Part shown: positions 24,561 through 36,377 of the stretch, one piece after another
Layout: each line of letters opens with the position of its first letter
Numbering within the stretch: the stretch's first letter is position 1
Source of the DNA: Nissolia schottii
Lineage: Eukaryota; Streptophyta; Magnoliopsida; Fabales; Fabaceae
Assembly (NCBI GenBank): GCA_003254905.1
Contig: QANU01111459.1
Coordinates: 799,709 to 863,708 of the forward strand
Reading direction: 5' to 3'
Length of the DNA stretch: 64,000 nt
Program-made: the position numbers and the translations under genes
The notes under the pieces: generated by a model
The model's input: only the letters and a program-made list of their open reading frames with translations
The model's database searches: none
What the model was told of the DNA's origin: nothing

Positions 24561-25779
24561 TAAATACAAGGGTTAATTAAGTTTTTAGTCCCTGTAATTT
24601 GAAAAAGTTTGATTTTAGTCCCTCTGTGTAAGTTTTGGTCCCTGAAAAATAGAAAAATTTGGTTTTAGTCCCTGGGGTGGGGTGAGGGTTGACTGAGCTG
24701 ACGTGGCGCTGACGCGGCACGCCACGTGAGATGCCACGTGGCATAACCCCAAAACCCCAACCCTACCCATGACCCGGAGGCCCACCTGACTCGACCCGTT
24801 TTTAAAATAAAATTTTTAAAAAAACCTTGAAAACAACCCCCCCAGCCCTCCTCCTCTCACCTCTCCTGAGCCCCCACCCACCTTACCCCGTCCGCCGCCA
24901 CTGTCCACCCTTGCCGCTAGTTCCCACCGCCTGCCGTCGAGCATCGTCTCTGGCCAGTAGTGTACCAGTCTATGGAGCAGGATTATGAGGAGCATTGAGC
25001 TCACGTTCCTCAGGGATGAACCCTCGTCTCCGCTATTGTTCTTATCACCTGCTATTGCCCCTTGCCTGGCCTCGAACCGGGTTCCGATCTCGGCCTTTCC
25101 AAGTACAATCTGGTCCAGGCAAGCAGGCCCACTAGCAGCGGCATGACCAGCACCGTCGAGTCCTTCAGTGGACCCAGGGTTTCGAACCCTGTTCTGACAG
25201 TCCACTGGAGGCCCGTGACCCCTGTCGCACTTGATGATTGCCGCAGCGATTGCGATTCCTTGTCTTCTGTGATCGATGACGATGAAGACTGCGTCCTCAC
25301 CTCATAATAGAGGCTACGAAGAGTCGAGGCGAGTTTTGCAGGGTCAGGAGGGGGTTCGAATCGGGGTGAGGAGGCTACGACCCACCCCACCGTTCTCAAC
25401 AGATTTGGAGAGAAGCACGGCGGCGAGGGGCGGGAGTGAGAAGACCAGCACGGCGGCACCGCGGGGAGAGACACCGGTGGGGTGGGGCGGCGCGGGTGGG
25501 GCTCGAGAGTGAGAAGATAGCCTCGAGCACGAGAGAGAGAGAGATGTGATCGGCGGGGAGAAATGGGATGCTCGACGGCGGGCGGTGGGGATCAGCGGCC
25601 GGGGCGGCGGAGGGGGTAGGGGCTCGGGAGAGGTGAGAGGAGGAGGGCTGGGGGCTGTTTTCAAGTTTTTTTATAAAAAATTTTATTTTAAAAACGGGTC
25701 GGGTCAGGTGGGCCTCCGGGTCATGGGTCGGGTTGAGTTTTTNAGAATTTTCTATCTTTTTGGTTATTGATAAATACAA
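24561..25779. mobile_element. Pack-MULE-like element carrying host gene DNA
   Basis: The left end starts gggttaattaagtttttag at 24570 and continues with repeated ttttagtccct words, typical of plant MULE termini. Arms at about 24753-24947 and 25564-25742 are inverted copies (shared ccatgacccggaggcccacc and gccgtcgagcat). The outer right arm is missing at the single N at 25743. The 9-mer taaatacaa occurs at 24561-24569 and 25771-25779, matching the 9-bp duplication of MULEs, although the right terminus next to it does not match the left one. The GC-rich interior lacks transposase and contains an ERF-like exon fragment. Confidence 0.65.
25125..25304 (+). pseudogene. Captured fragment of an ERF3/ERF7-type (group VIII) AP2/ERF repressor gene
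   Basis: One frame reads RPTSSGMTSTVESFSGPR and then, after about 20 residues, DDCRSDCDSLSSVIDDDEDC. This is the linker and acidic Ser-rich segment that precedes the EAR motif in ERF3-like repressors. The AP2 DNA-binding domain is absent upstream. The DLN-type EAR motif is absent downstream, where a stop at 25305 follows. The fragment lies between the arms of the MULE-like element, so it is best read as transduplicated host DNA. The family match is from memory of ERF3-class proteins. Confidence 0.7.
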
Positions 25780-28700
25780 CAGATTTGTTGTTGTTTATAC
25801 CTTTCTATCATCATGGAGCCATGTATTTTGATTTTGGTGAATACCAAGGCCATGTATGATCCAGAAAAAACCAGACAATTAATAGATAAGCCCACTAGGT
25901 GTTTATAACATTGGGCATTCAATTTGGACTTTTCACTCGACACTTTTTATACTTCCGTGGCGTTATAATGGATTTTCCATAAATTGTGATGCAAATTAGG
26001 CCCAAAAAGAAGGGGATACTATAATGCAAAACAAGCGAGCTCAATTCAACATAAAGAGGCCAGATCACAAGTGATATTCATAGCGCCGATGGACACTTGC
26101 TGGACAATATCAACAGTTGTACGGAGAAAGCAAAGGGGGAAGTACTGTGCTACATTCAATAGAATTTTATCAGGCTCGAAGGGATTTTAAAAATTCTTGC
26201 TTGATAGCATTTCATTTATTTATTTTTTTACAGAAAAATCGTGTAAAATCTCCGTTGCATTGAACATCAACTATTTAATTTAACTTATATATTGTTTTAT
26301 TAATTGATATTTTTAAACAAAAATATTATCTGGACACTCATTTTAATGTTTGGCACATGTCATGTCATGTCATGCACGAACCCTCAAATTGAAACGGCAC
26401 AATCACAATAGCATGAGCAACAAATTGTCGAAAAAACATCATTGTCCATCCAACTGGCCATATCAGCTGCCACGCCACCTTTTCACACATTTGTAAGCGA
26501 AGATCCGTAACCCCTACCCTGCCTGCCTGCCTGCCAAAAGAAGCCCTTTCCATTACTCCGTTTTCCGTATTCCTATTCTAATTTTTTATTTATATATTCT
26601 CAGTAGCTCTCTGCTTCTTCCGTTTCGTTTCGGTAAGACAGCACAAACAAACACACACGAGAAGCGATGCCGATGGGTCTAACAAAACTGCGAGCTGCGA
26701 TCATCAGCGTGATGATCGCGGCGCCTCTCTCACGGCCCTCGTCGTGGAGATGACGTTCGTGCGGCGTCACAGACTGCGTGGGCTGCTGATGTGAAATGGG
26801 AATGGGCGTCAAGGATGATGTTGTTCCCATCAACGAAGGAGAAGAAGAGGGGTTGGACTTCTCAACCGTTTCTTCCGCAGCTGCTGCTGTTAGTGTTGTA
26901 ACCGTTTCTCCCATTCATTTAATCAAATTTATCTTGCCTTCGGTTTCATTTTTTATTTTTTTATTTTTTAATTTCCATTCATTCGTTTTAAATTTTAGAA
27001 TTTTATTAAAAAAAATTAGTATAAATTATAAAATACAATTTTTTTGGTTTCATTTTTTTTTATTTTCACTATTTCTTTTATAAAATATCAAAAATAAGAA
27101 ATTGTAAAAAAATGAAAATTAAAGATGAAAATTAAAACCAAATACACTCTAAATTTCATTGTTTCCATCATTTTTAGATTAGATTAGGAAATGGATGAAT
27201 CAAATAGGAGATCGTTGTCAATGCTCTCTGTCATGGTTTTGAATTCGAGTGAAGTACCAAAACGGCTTAGATTCGTTCTTCTTTTTGTGTGAGATAATAA
27301 CTCAATCATCACTGTTTGGAATTCGAATGAAGAACCAAAACGGCTAATAGTCTTATATGAGTGAGATTGGAAAAAAAAAAAAAATTCTCCTTAATCAAAT
27401 GACGCTATAGGAGTAGTGTTTCCACCCAAAATTTAACTCGCAAATACATTTTTAGCGTTATTGTTTCTTACTGGCCCGAACCATCTTTTGTAAAAATAAT
27501 CAATTGTTTTTACTCTTATTTATTAAATCAATTTAATTTTAAGTACTTTTGATGCAAAATAAATAGTATTATTGTTATATACTAACAATCTAAATTTTTT
27601 ATATTGTGTTTCAATTAAATAATGTCACATAAGAAAATTAATTGATTCTCACACTTCTTACCTCTAAAAAAAACATGTTTATGAAATAGCTTAATTGGGT
27701 AACCATTTACGCAGTAATTAAACTCAATTTTAATACCATGTCATACAATGAAACGTTATTATGTTATAAGCATTTTATGACAACATGAATTAGTTTTGGT
27801 GTATTGTTAGCATAATTTGTTTGTACATATACATTTAATCATATATCATGTTACCATTGCAATATAAAAAATTACATGTAAATGTTATATAATTAGTATA
27901 ATAAAATAATATATTTACAATAAGTGATGCAAAAGCGCAATATAATTAACTTGTTAGGTTTTTTTTTATAACTACATCGGTGAGAATAGAATTTGAATTA
28001 AAAGGCCAATTGCTTTCTTACGTTACTTTTATAAATAAAAAGTGCTCAGTCCAATCCAAAATGGATGGGAGAAGCAAAGATAAGAGTCAATTAGCAAGAG
28101 CCAACCAAACAATGCATAGCATCTGGGGGTATAGCCGCAAAACAAAAGGCCACCAAGAAACAAAGATGCAAATAACCCAGTACAACATGGCCACTTAACA
28201 AGCATAGAAAAGGCAACCCAGAAATTTGCTTCCATCCATTGTTATGCTCTTTTGGGTTCCCGGCCCAAAACATAGCTTTGTAGTGAACCTAGACTGCCGC
28301 TTTATTTGTTCAAATGGATTTATATATTTTTTTTATTATAGATTTTGAAATTAATTAGACACATTATATAGTTCTTTGAACTTATCCACCAGCGCATGAT
28401 CATAGTAGATATCACTTAAACTATTAATTTTCAAATATATATGTTTCCCTTAAATCAAATCGCAAGTTTGAGTAATGTAGTATCACACTTTTTTACCTTA
28501 GATTTTCACCTTAGTCGATTAAAATCCAAAATTAAAATACCCCTAACTAATGTCAAAAGCCAAAACCTCACGTGCTTCTCGTTAGTTTCAATGGAAAGGC
28601 AAAGTAAGCAATTCAATCTCCACTCAAATAGCCTTTTCTCCTTCTTCTTTTTTCCCTTCCAAAAACAAAAACAAAAAACTCAAATACCGATTGCACGTCT

Positions 28701-29496
28701 AACCAATTGACAGCGTAACAAAACTGCCACATAACAACATAATTTTGTCACCACGAAATAAAAGGATATTTTTTTCTTGAAGGCGACATAAAGGGAGAGG
28801 GGGGAGAGGAAACAAAACACACAAAACATCAATAGAATATGTGAACTTCCCATTGTTGATTATTTATTTTGCCAAAAAGAGGAATATGGAAACTTCGAAT
28901 TAGGGGAGGGAAAGCAGCATCTCCATTGGCATAAAGTGCTACCCTGATTAAATTAATATGACTCCTAGTTTTGAACTTATCAACAATTTGAAAAGTCCGG
29001 CAATCACCAATCAACAACAACCACTAAACCAAATGTCTAATTTGTAGGTGATATAGTATAATATATAAGGACCCATAGATACCAAAGACATGATTGATTA
29101 GGCATTAGAGCCGGTCTTAGATAGGAATATATTCACTCAATTTGGTTTTTCACTGGACTAAGATAAAGTATAATTATTTATTATTTATTTTTTTTATTTT
29201 ATAAAACATGTATAAGTCTAACTTTTTTTATTTAGCAACGAGATATTACACTTTACTTTCTCAATTAAAAATTTTAACTAAGAATATTCATTCTCATATT
29301 GAAATAGCCATCCGCCAACTCCTTAACATCATCAACCACTCCAAAGTCAATAGTAGTTAAATTTATATTATCATGCAGGTAGAGAGACGATAACCGCTTA
29401 ATTATATTTAATATACATGGACATCTGAAGTAAGAAAACTACATAAATATGGGCGCAAAGTAAACAAATGCTTATAATAGGCTTTTGGTAAAGTTT
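25780..29496. other. Intergenic; one GC-rich exon-like patch and a short duplication
   Basis: The patch at 26600-26920 is GC-rich with open frames on both strands (minus-strand frame of 104 codons, Ser/Thr/Ala-rich). I do not recognise it. At about 27238-27360 the phrase ttcgaatgaagaaccaaaacggct and a near copy are repeated about 80 bp apart. The rest is AT-rich. Confidence 0.35.
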
Positions 29497-29948
29497 TTAC
29501 AAACGTATGGGTGACAGTACTGAAATCGCCACAAATGGCGATTTCATGATCATTTTCTTTTTAAAAAAAAGCGATGGTACTGAAATCTCCATTGCTTGTG
29601 GCAATTTTAGTACCATTAAAAAAAAGCGACGGTATTGAAATCTCCACAAGCAATGGCAATTTCAGCACCATTTAAAAAAAAGCAACGGTACGGAAATCGT
29701 AACAAGTAGTGGCGATTTCAGTACCATTTAAAAATTGACGGTACTAAAATCGCCACAAACGATGACGATTTCAGCACCATTTTTTTTTAAAAAAAGCAAA
29801 GATATTGAAATCGCCTTGTACCATTTTTTAAAAAAAAAAAATTCAAGAATGCTAAAATCGCCATGGGNTTTTAAAAAAAAAAAAAAATTCAAGAATGCTG
29901 AAATCGCCATGGGTGGCGATTTCAATATTTCGCCCCACACGTTTGTAA
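29497..29948. repeat. Palindrome-array element, locus B (largest)
   Basis: About eight tandem units follow the pattern GGTACTGAAATCGCCA, loop of about 7, TGGCGATTTCAGTACC, then a spacer such as atttaaaaaaaagcgac. The period is roughly 60 bases. The whole array is bounded by inverted ends ttacaaacgtatggg (29497) and cccacacgtttgtaa (ending 29948). Unit arms vary but stay compensatory, so each unit can still fold. The single N at 29868 lies next to a repeated gaaatcgccatggg and probably marks a collapsed unit. Confidence 0.75.
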
Positions 29949-31165
29949 GTTCCATTTTGCATCCATGTTTTGGGTATTGTTTTTATACAAAATCATATTA
30001 ATATTAAAAACCCAACTGAGAGAAGTGATATGATATTTCTACATAAAAAACCAAGACGTCATGTAATCAAATTGCTTTTCAATAGGGAAAATTTCCTGCT
30101 CAATTATTGTCACCATTTATGCATTAAGGCTAATTTCTTTTATGTGGTCATTTAATTATAAAAAAATTATGTGTATAACAAAATGGGTGTCAACGTACTA
30201 TTATACGTAAAAATACTCATAATTAGTAGGCAAATGAGGAGCAATTATTTTATTAGTAATGAGTAAGACATTTAAAACAATTGTGCCGGTATGTTAATAC
30301 ATATTTAGTGAACACGTAACACCACTCTTAATTATATTTGCTATCATATGAGATATATTTTTTTTTAAAAAAAAAACTCAATTACTTTTGTTTATATAAT
30401 AATATATAATCAAATTACAGTACACAACGCTTTTATATTATTGGTCCATAAAAATTAATCTGGTGAATAATAAAAATCAATTAGATTATGATTATCTGAA
30501 TGGAGGTATAAAATGAGAATGAAGAAAAAAAATGTTGCAAGTTTCATTTTTAGATCATTGATTTACGCGCACAATATTATATTATTTGAGACTTTACATT
30601 TCAATATATTGTTTGGTAGACCCTAAATTACAGTTCTCTTTCTTCAGCACAATTAAGTAACATTAAATTAAACTTTAACAATTGGACAGGCTAACCGATT
30701 AAAGTAAACGTTTCAATATCAATTATTATCGTTCTACTTAATGCGCTCAAAACTTTTTTTTTTTCCTTATAATCTCGTTATTTGTACATCTAAAATAATA
30801 GCTATTTAACAATCAAGAAATAAATATATTATACCATAAAAATAAAAACTATCATTGAACATTTTTACGTGTTCGTCTACATGCGAGTTTAATATTGCTA
30901 CATAACATAGAAACATTGTCACAAAACATTTTTACATATCTATGAACATGTATGTTTAATATTACTTATTTTTTCTATATTTGTTTCTTTGTTCTATAAT
31001 ATTTATTTATTTATTTATTTTGTAATGTTTGTTTATCTATTTCAATAGATATTAGATAGTTGTTTTTAAAGTGTACTAATAATATTTTTGTTTCTCTTAC
31101 TCATTTCAATTGTTTTGTATATAATTAGCTACTCACTATCTACAAAAATCTTTTTGGTAAACAAC
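29949..31165. other. AT-rich intergenic DNA, no gene
   Basis: Nothing supported beyond short A/T-rich frames. Confidence 0.45.
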
Positions 31166-31451
31166 TATTCTCTCTGTTTTAAAATAATTATCTATTTTTT
31201 TATTTTGACATATTTTAAAATAGTTATTCACTTACTAAATTTAGACATCATTAATTATTTAATTTTAAACATATTTTTATTAAATAAATTTTTTCTCTCA
31301 TACTTACCCACTACAATAACTCTAACCACCTATTATAAATAAGGATAATTCGATAAAATACAATCAATTTTTTTTTTACTTTCACATTTTCTAATATTTT
31401 TTAATACCTATATAAAAAAATTGACAATTATTTTAAAAATAATGAGTAGTA
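31166..31451. mobile_element. Stowaway/mariner-like MITE (CTCCCTCC type), degenerate
   Basis: The left end ttctctctgttttaaaataa follows a TA dinucleotide, and the right end, inverted, reads ctactcattatttttaaaataattgtc-like sequence before a TA. The same type of end is seen at 42292-42574. Internally it is A/T-rich and non-coding. Confidence 0.45.
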
Positions 31452-31680
31452 CATGAAGTATATTCAATCTTGTTTACTTTATACTCTCTGCATCCAATCA
31501 CATAGGATACATATCATTCTTGATTTCTTATGACTTGCGGTACAACCCGGAACAGTAAATATAGTCAAGAGAAATTTATATGATACATTGTTTTAGTTTT
31601 TCTTTGGTCCCCACATACAATGCAGGAACTGTGGCATGGTTTATATCATAATTATTGTTCAAAAATATGTTGGATATGAA

Positions 31681-31914
31681 TTTTACAAATGTATAGATAA
31701 AAAAAACTGAAATTGTCATAGTATAAGGTTATTTTAAAATTTTAGAAAAAAAAAGTGCTAAAATCGTCATTAAATGTGACAATTTTAGGTGTTATGAGTG
31801 CTAAAATTGTTATCTCCCATAGCAATTTCAGTACATCATATATTTTTTTAAAATGATACTAAAATCGTCATACTTTGTGACTATTTAAGTATCATCGTCC
31901 ATATAATTATAAAT
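31681..31914. repeat. Palindrome-array element, locus C
   Basis: About four units of the locus A and B type, more diverged: GTGCTAAAATCGTCA paired with TGACAATTTTAG, GTGCTAAAATTG paired with CAATTTCAGTAC, and GATACTAAAATCGTCA paired with TGACTATTTAAGTATC. The left boundary ttacaaatgtat matches the ends of the other two loci; the right boundary is weaker. Confidence 0.6.
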
Positions 31915-32333
31915 CTTATATTATATGCCTATTTCTAGAATTTATTATATTTTGGAGGATATACGAGGAGAATATCCTACCAGGCATGCATTATCAAATC
32001 TCTAATAAGACAATCCACAAAACTTAAAAGGTCTAGCAGAAAACAACTTATATTCAAGTCAAAATCAGGCCAACTCCAGATACCAGGGAAAAGTCATATA
32101 ATTTATTAATTTTATTCACAAATAACTAGTAGTACAAAAAATCCCTCCACCGAATAGAACCGGAGGAGCATATAAAAAATACAAAATGAAAAGCATATAT
32201 AGGTAGTTCCCTGAATGTATATGACTAATGACCGGGTCCAATAAATGAACAAATATAGCGTATAAATAAAAACAAGAAAGAAAAAGAAAATGATATATAA
32301 TAACTGGGTAGGGTCGAGTCGGGTGGGGGGAAA
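31915..32333. other. 3' flank of the first NHL gene
   Basis: Non-coding. On the minus strand it holds AT-rich sequence downstream of the stop at 32334, including several AATAAA-like words. No separate gene. Confidence 0.4.
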
Positions 32334-33020
32334 TCAGCGACGCCAGTGGCATTTGGTGGGCTGAAAAGCAGCGGCAGCGGAAGAGGAAGAAGAAGAAGAA
32401 GAAGAGGAGGACAAAGGAACTTGCAAGTCACAAGTAACCCTTCGCTTCACCTTCCTGGTCTTGAAAGCTCCAAGCTTGAACCTCACCTTCAAGTAAAGCT
32501 TAACCTGTATGTCGTAAACCCCTTTCCCCTTATCCTTCTCATACTCCGAAGCCTGGTCCGAACCCAGCGCCACCACCTTCTGACCTTGGAACACGTGCCT
32601 CAGCGCCGTCGTGTTCTTGTGTCCCTGGTAGAACGTCCCCAGCTGCCCCGACTCGATGCGGGCGTCCTGGAACAGCGCCACCGCCTCGATATAGTCGTAG
32701 TAGATGCCCACCCTCTTGTTCGGGTTCCGGACGCTCATGTTCACGGCGAGGTTGTACCGGAGGGTGTTGCCGCTGTAGTTGAACTGGCTCAGGGTGGCGT
32801 CGGTGACGTGGACTTTGACCACGTTTGGGCGGACGATGAGCCAGACCAGGAAGGCGGCGATGCCGACGATGATGATGACCGTGAGGATGATCTTGAAGAC
32901 GAGGTTGAAGATGCAGCCGCAGCAGCACCCCAGGCACCCGCCGCCGCCTCGGCCTGGCCGGTGGTACGATTTCGGTGGCGGGATGGCGGGGCCGTAGTAG
33001 GCTCCGTTCAGATTGGACAT
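32334..33020 (-). CDS. NDR1/HIN1-like protein, NHL3/NHL10 (YLS9) type
   Basis: Intronless, 228 residues from the Met at 33020. An in-frame Met 14 codons upstream exists, but MSNLNGAYYGPAIPPP is the usual start of this subfamily. Order: a short LNGAYYGPAIPPP head, a Gly/Cys cluster (CLGCCCGC, 29-36), one membrane segment at about 42-63, then an LEA_2-type extracellular or apoplastic domain with NPNKRVGIYYD at 99-109. Such proteins sit in the plasma membrane and rise with pathogen attack or senescence. The C terminus carries a run of about 11 Ser plus 4 Ala, encoded by a GAA/GAG-like microsatellite on the plus strand, which is unusual for the family and may vary between individuals. First of six NHL genes on this strand. 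Confidence 0.9.
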   Translation of the reverse strand: MSNLNGAYYGPAIPPPKSYHRPGRGGGGCLGCCCGCIFNLVFKIILTVIIIVGIAAFLVWLIVRPNVVKVHVTDATLSQFNYSGNTLRYNLAVNMSVRNPNKRVGIYYDYIEAVALFQDARIESGQLGTFYQGHKNTTALRHVFQGQKVVALGSDQASEYEKDKGKGVYDIQVKLYLKVRFKLGAFKTRKVKRRVTCDLQVPLSSSSSSSSSSSAAAAFQPTKCHWRR

Positions 33021-33070
33021 GGTGGATCGATCGATAGGGAATTGAGGCACCAAAAAGGCCAAGTGGAGAT

Positions 33071-33105
33071 GATAATAATAATAAGAAGAAGAAGAAGAAG
33101 AAAAG
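33071..33105. repeat. (AAT)n(AAG)n microsatellite in the NHL 5' leader
   Basis: A tract of aataataataa then agaagaagaag lies 50-85 bases upstream of the start codon, inside the probable 5' untranslated region. Confidence 0.85.
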
Positions 33106-33150
33106 GATAGATGGAATGGGAAGTGCTCTCATGTCTAATCTCTTTATGGT

Positions 33151-33201
33151 GTAAATATATAGGGAGATTACATGTGGAAAAGCGCGTGATGCATGAGTCA
33201 A
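33151..33201 (-). promoter_or_regulatory. Probable TATA box and W-box of the 33-kb NHL gene
   Basis: Minus-strand CTATATATTTAC at about 33151-33162 lies 130-140 bp before the start codon. TTGACT (W-box core for WRKY factors) lies at 33196-33201. Both are short motifs, so this is suggestive only. Confidence 0.4.
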
Positions 33202-33204
33202 CAA

Positions 33205-36200
33205 AGATTAAGCAGTAATAATATTAATATTGTTGAGAGGTGAGGTGGGATTGCGGCAAGAGGAGGAACAAGTAGTAAATTAACGCGTGTGGGGGCGCGA
33301 GGCAGTTCCGTAACAAAACGCGGTTGCTTTTTGCTTTCGTATTGGTGTTTGTGACTTTCGAGGTTTCGTTTCGTCAGCATGTGAATCCGAAATTGTGCCT
33401 TGTGGCACTGCTCGTTCCTCGAAACTTCCGAAGACCGGCATTGCCTCTTGCTTCCTATCATTTTCTTCTATTCCAACTTCTCCTTCCCTTTTATCATCTA
33501 CCTTTTTTTTTTTCTAACGAGAAATCCTTTTATATATTATTATATTATAGCCAAAAAAGAAATATTCACTAAAATACAGTTATATACTATTGATCGCACT
33601 ACATACAGCTATATATCATTGATATATTTTTTTTATCTCTTTTTCTAAATGATCAATTATATATATTCTGTGGAGTGTACTATACTTTTTACATTATGGT
33701 GTATAAAAACATTTGTCTTTTTTTTATTATTATTATTATAAAAATTATTTGACAACCTTTAAATAATTATACTAATAAAGGTGTGAGATTTATGTACACT
33801 AGATCTCACCATGATGATCTCTGTATCAATTTGAAAATTGTCCCAAATACTTGTTCATTGAAATTTTTTTTTTCATTATTAATTGTGATACACGTAAGGA
33901 CTCTATTAGTGAGGCGCAGTTCGGATTTCCTAACCTTAATCACACACAAATTAATGACTAAATAATATATTTCTTTCTCCTTAAGCATTTAAAAAGTTTC
34001 TCTTCCTCCCAAGCACAAATTCTTCATTCGTGTACGAAAAGTGACATAATTAAGCGATATACATACTTATTAAATTTAGACAAAATATTTATGTTTGTCT
34101 CTCTAACTAAAATAACGAGGACAAAATATCCCATCAAATATGAAAGTCCACCTAAAATCTCTATCAATTGACAATGTTTCTCTGACCTAATTCAATAAAG
34201 TAAACACTTTTGTCCCTTTGAAATAAGAATAAAAGTGTCCCTTATTTTAAAGTGATAAAAATTAAATTATTTTATTTTACATGTTTATAGCTTTAGGATA
34301 GGTAAACTTTCAAGTCCTGAAAATTTACTTTATCAATCTATGATACTCTAGACGTAAAATAAAATGAATATTTTGTCTTAAATTTAACATGGTTTATACC
34401 GCTAGTTTATCTTTCTACTTTGTGATCTATATTTACTCCTCTATTTTAATATAACTGTCCATTCTTTTAGGTAATTTATGGTCAAAAAATATTTGTTCAT
34501 ATTTTAATGTATTTTTTTTACAGTTTCGTCACTGTTTTCTTTTTAAGGTATGATGGTGTGTCTTGATCTTATTAAACTAATCGCCCTAAATTCACTTAAA
34601 TAGCTTCTAAAATCCTTTCTGTAAAATAGTAAGGCTGAATGTCCAAATCAAATGATATGCTTGAACGCACAAATCATGCAATCATGTCTCCACTAACTTC
34701 ATCTTAACATTTGAGACAGAGATCATTGATTATGCGTGTATGTTATCCTCTAAAAGATTTGAATACCAAATCCCTTAACACTGGACTAAGAAAAATATTA
34801 CTGTCTGATGGCTCTTGACAACAACTTTATCACCTTTGCTCTTGCTCCATATATATAAAAAAGAGTAATCCTATATAGCCAGAATTTATTGCCAAAATCA
34901 TAGTTAAGAATTAATTAAGATTCAAAGTGAGTGGTTGGATAAGTAAATATAGTTAAAACCAATTATCCATCTAATGGCTAAAAATCATTCCACATCATTT
35001 TGATAAAAATTTTGAAGGGAAAAAAAAAACAATTCTGGCAACATATCATTTTTGAGGTGTACCGTTTCCATTGAAATGATTGTAAAATGTTATGTAAATA
35101 ATCTCGGTACAAGTTCGTTTAGTTTAAAGTAAGAGTGAACATATATACATTCGTAAATGTGAAAAAGGAAAAAAGAAAAAACGGGTAAAAAGAACATAAA
35201 ATGTATGGTTGGATTTTGATTATGTCACAATGTACGAAAAAGAAGTAAAGAACATCGTGGGTGAGCCAAAGGCGCTGTTTGAAGCATGGCAGGGTGCAAG
35301 CTTATCAAGGGGTGTGGATAGGAGGAAGTGAATGATTGCATTTTTCACAGTCATCTGGACAACATGAAAGTGTAGCAACTCGGCAATTTTCGATGGAAAA
35401 TTAAATACAATAGAGGAGGCTAAAGTTTCTATGCTGTTTTGGTTTGAGTTATGGTCCGCATTTGAATCAGGTACACGTGCGGGTATTGGGTAGGGATGCC
35501 GTTTTTATGCTTGTGGTGCACTTATGGGAGTAGATTAGATTTTATTTTATTTTATCTGATGTTTATTAATAAAGGAGTGCTGTGATTTTATTATGATTGC
35601 ATTTGATTTTGCTGGGTGTAATCCTGAGTTTTTGGTTAAATGAGGAGCTGGAACTATGTTGAGCCCGTTATTGGTGGGAGAATTAGTTATTTGAGGTGTG
35701 GAAGAATCAATTATATGAGGTGCGGTGTATTAGAATTATAGGCAGGTTATCAGGCGAAAAATAAAGGAAACAAATCCTACCCATTTTAAGTGGAAATTTC
35801 ACATTCCACATGGGATATATGTAATGACATGTATGTTATAAACTCTCAAGACCAATCAAGAATGAAAAAGGGGATTAATTCGGTGGTGTTACTCAGAGCA
35901 CACAGTCCTTTATTCGAACCAGGTGGCTTGTTAGGCTACGTAGATTTTTGAGTGTCAGTATGAAAATGTTGCTTAACAATATGGTGTACCGCATCAATGA
36001 AGCTGGCCTTTTCTCTGAAAATTGAAGCTCAGTGTGGATTGTTAGTGTAACTAGCTAGGGTCGTTGAGATGTAAACCTTCTTTTTTTCTCTCTCTAAAAA
36101 AGAATGAATTTTTTCCTCTAAGGTGAGTTTTCACAAGAGAGTTTTTAACGAGATTAATTGCATGCGTCTGTTTCCTCGGTAGCGTAGGTTGGGGTGGGGG

Positions 36201-36377
36201 ATGGGTCGGGTTGGGGTTTAGCACGTTAGTTTGATTTCTTGCACAGGAGTGGCCGTTTTGTTTGTGTCACAGGTTGTGAAGGTCGGTCACATTAGTTTCG
36301 GTTGGATCGTGTCAAGGTGTAGACTCTTGCAACAGTGTGCGAGTCATGGTGTATTGCTCGTAGCGGTGTAAATCACT
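33205..36377. other. Intergenic; one possible small MITE
   Basis: At about 34862-35056 the ends tatagccagaattta and, inverted, tgttgccagaattg could be terminal inverted repeats of a 190-bp MITE; this is weak. The rest is AT-rich with no gene. Confidence 0.3.

Noticed and set aside
26600-27083. GC-rich patch with open frames on both strands as a gene
   Set aside because: The frames conflict, neither resembles a known family, and the plus frame runs into T-rich low complexity. Left as unassigned.
29497-29948. CRISPR array, suggested by regularly spaced palindromic repeats
   Set aside because: This is plant nuclear DNA. Spacers are short A/T runs of variable length, the repeats are diverged, and there are no cas genes.
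33021-33062. Upstream start for the 33-kb NHL gene (14 extra residues)
   Set aside because: The conserved subfamily head LNGAYYGPAIPPP sits right after the internal Met, and the extra residues match nothing in the 41-kb copy.
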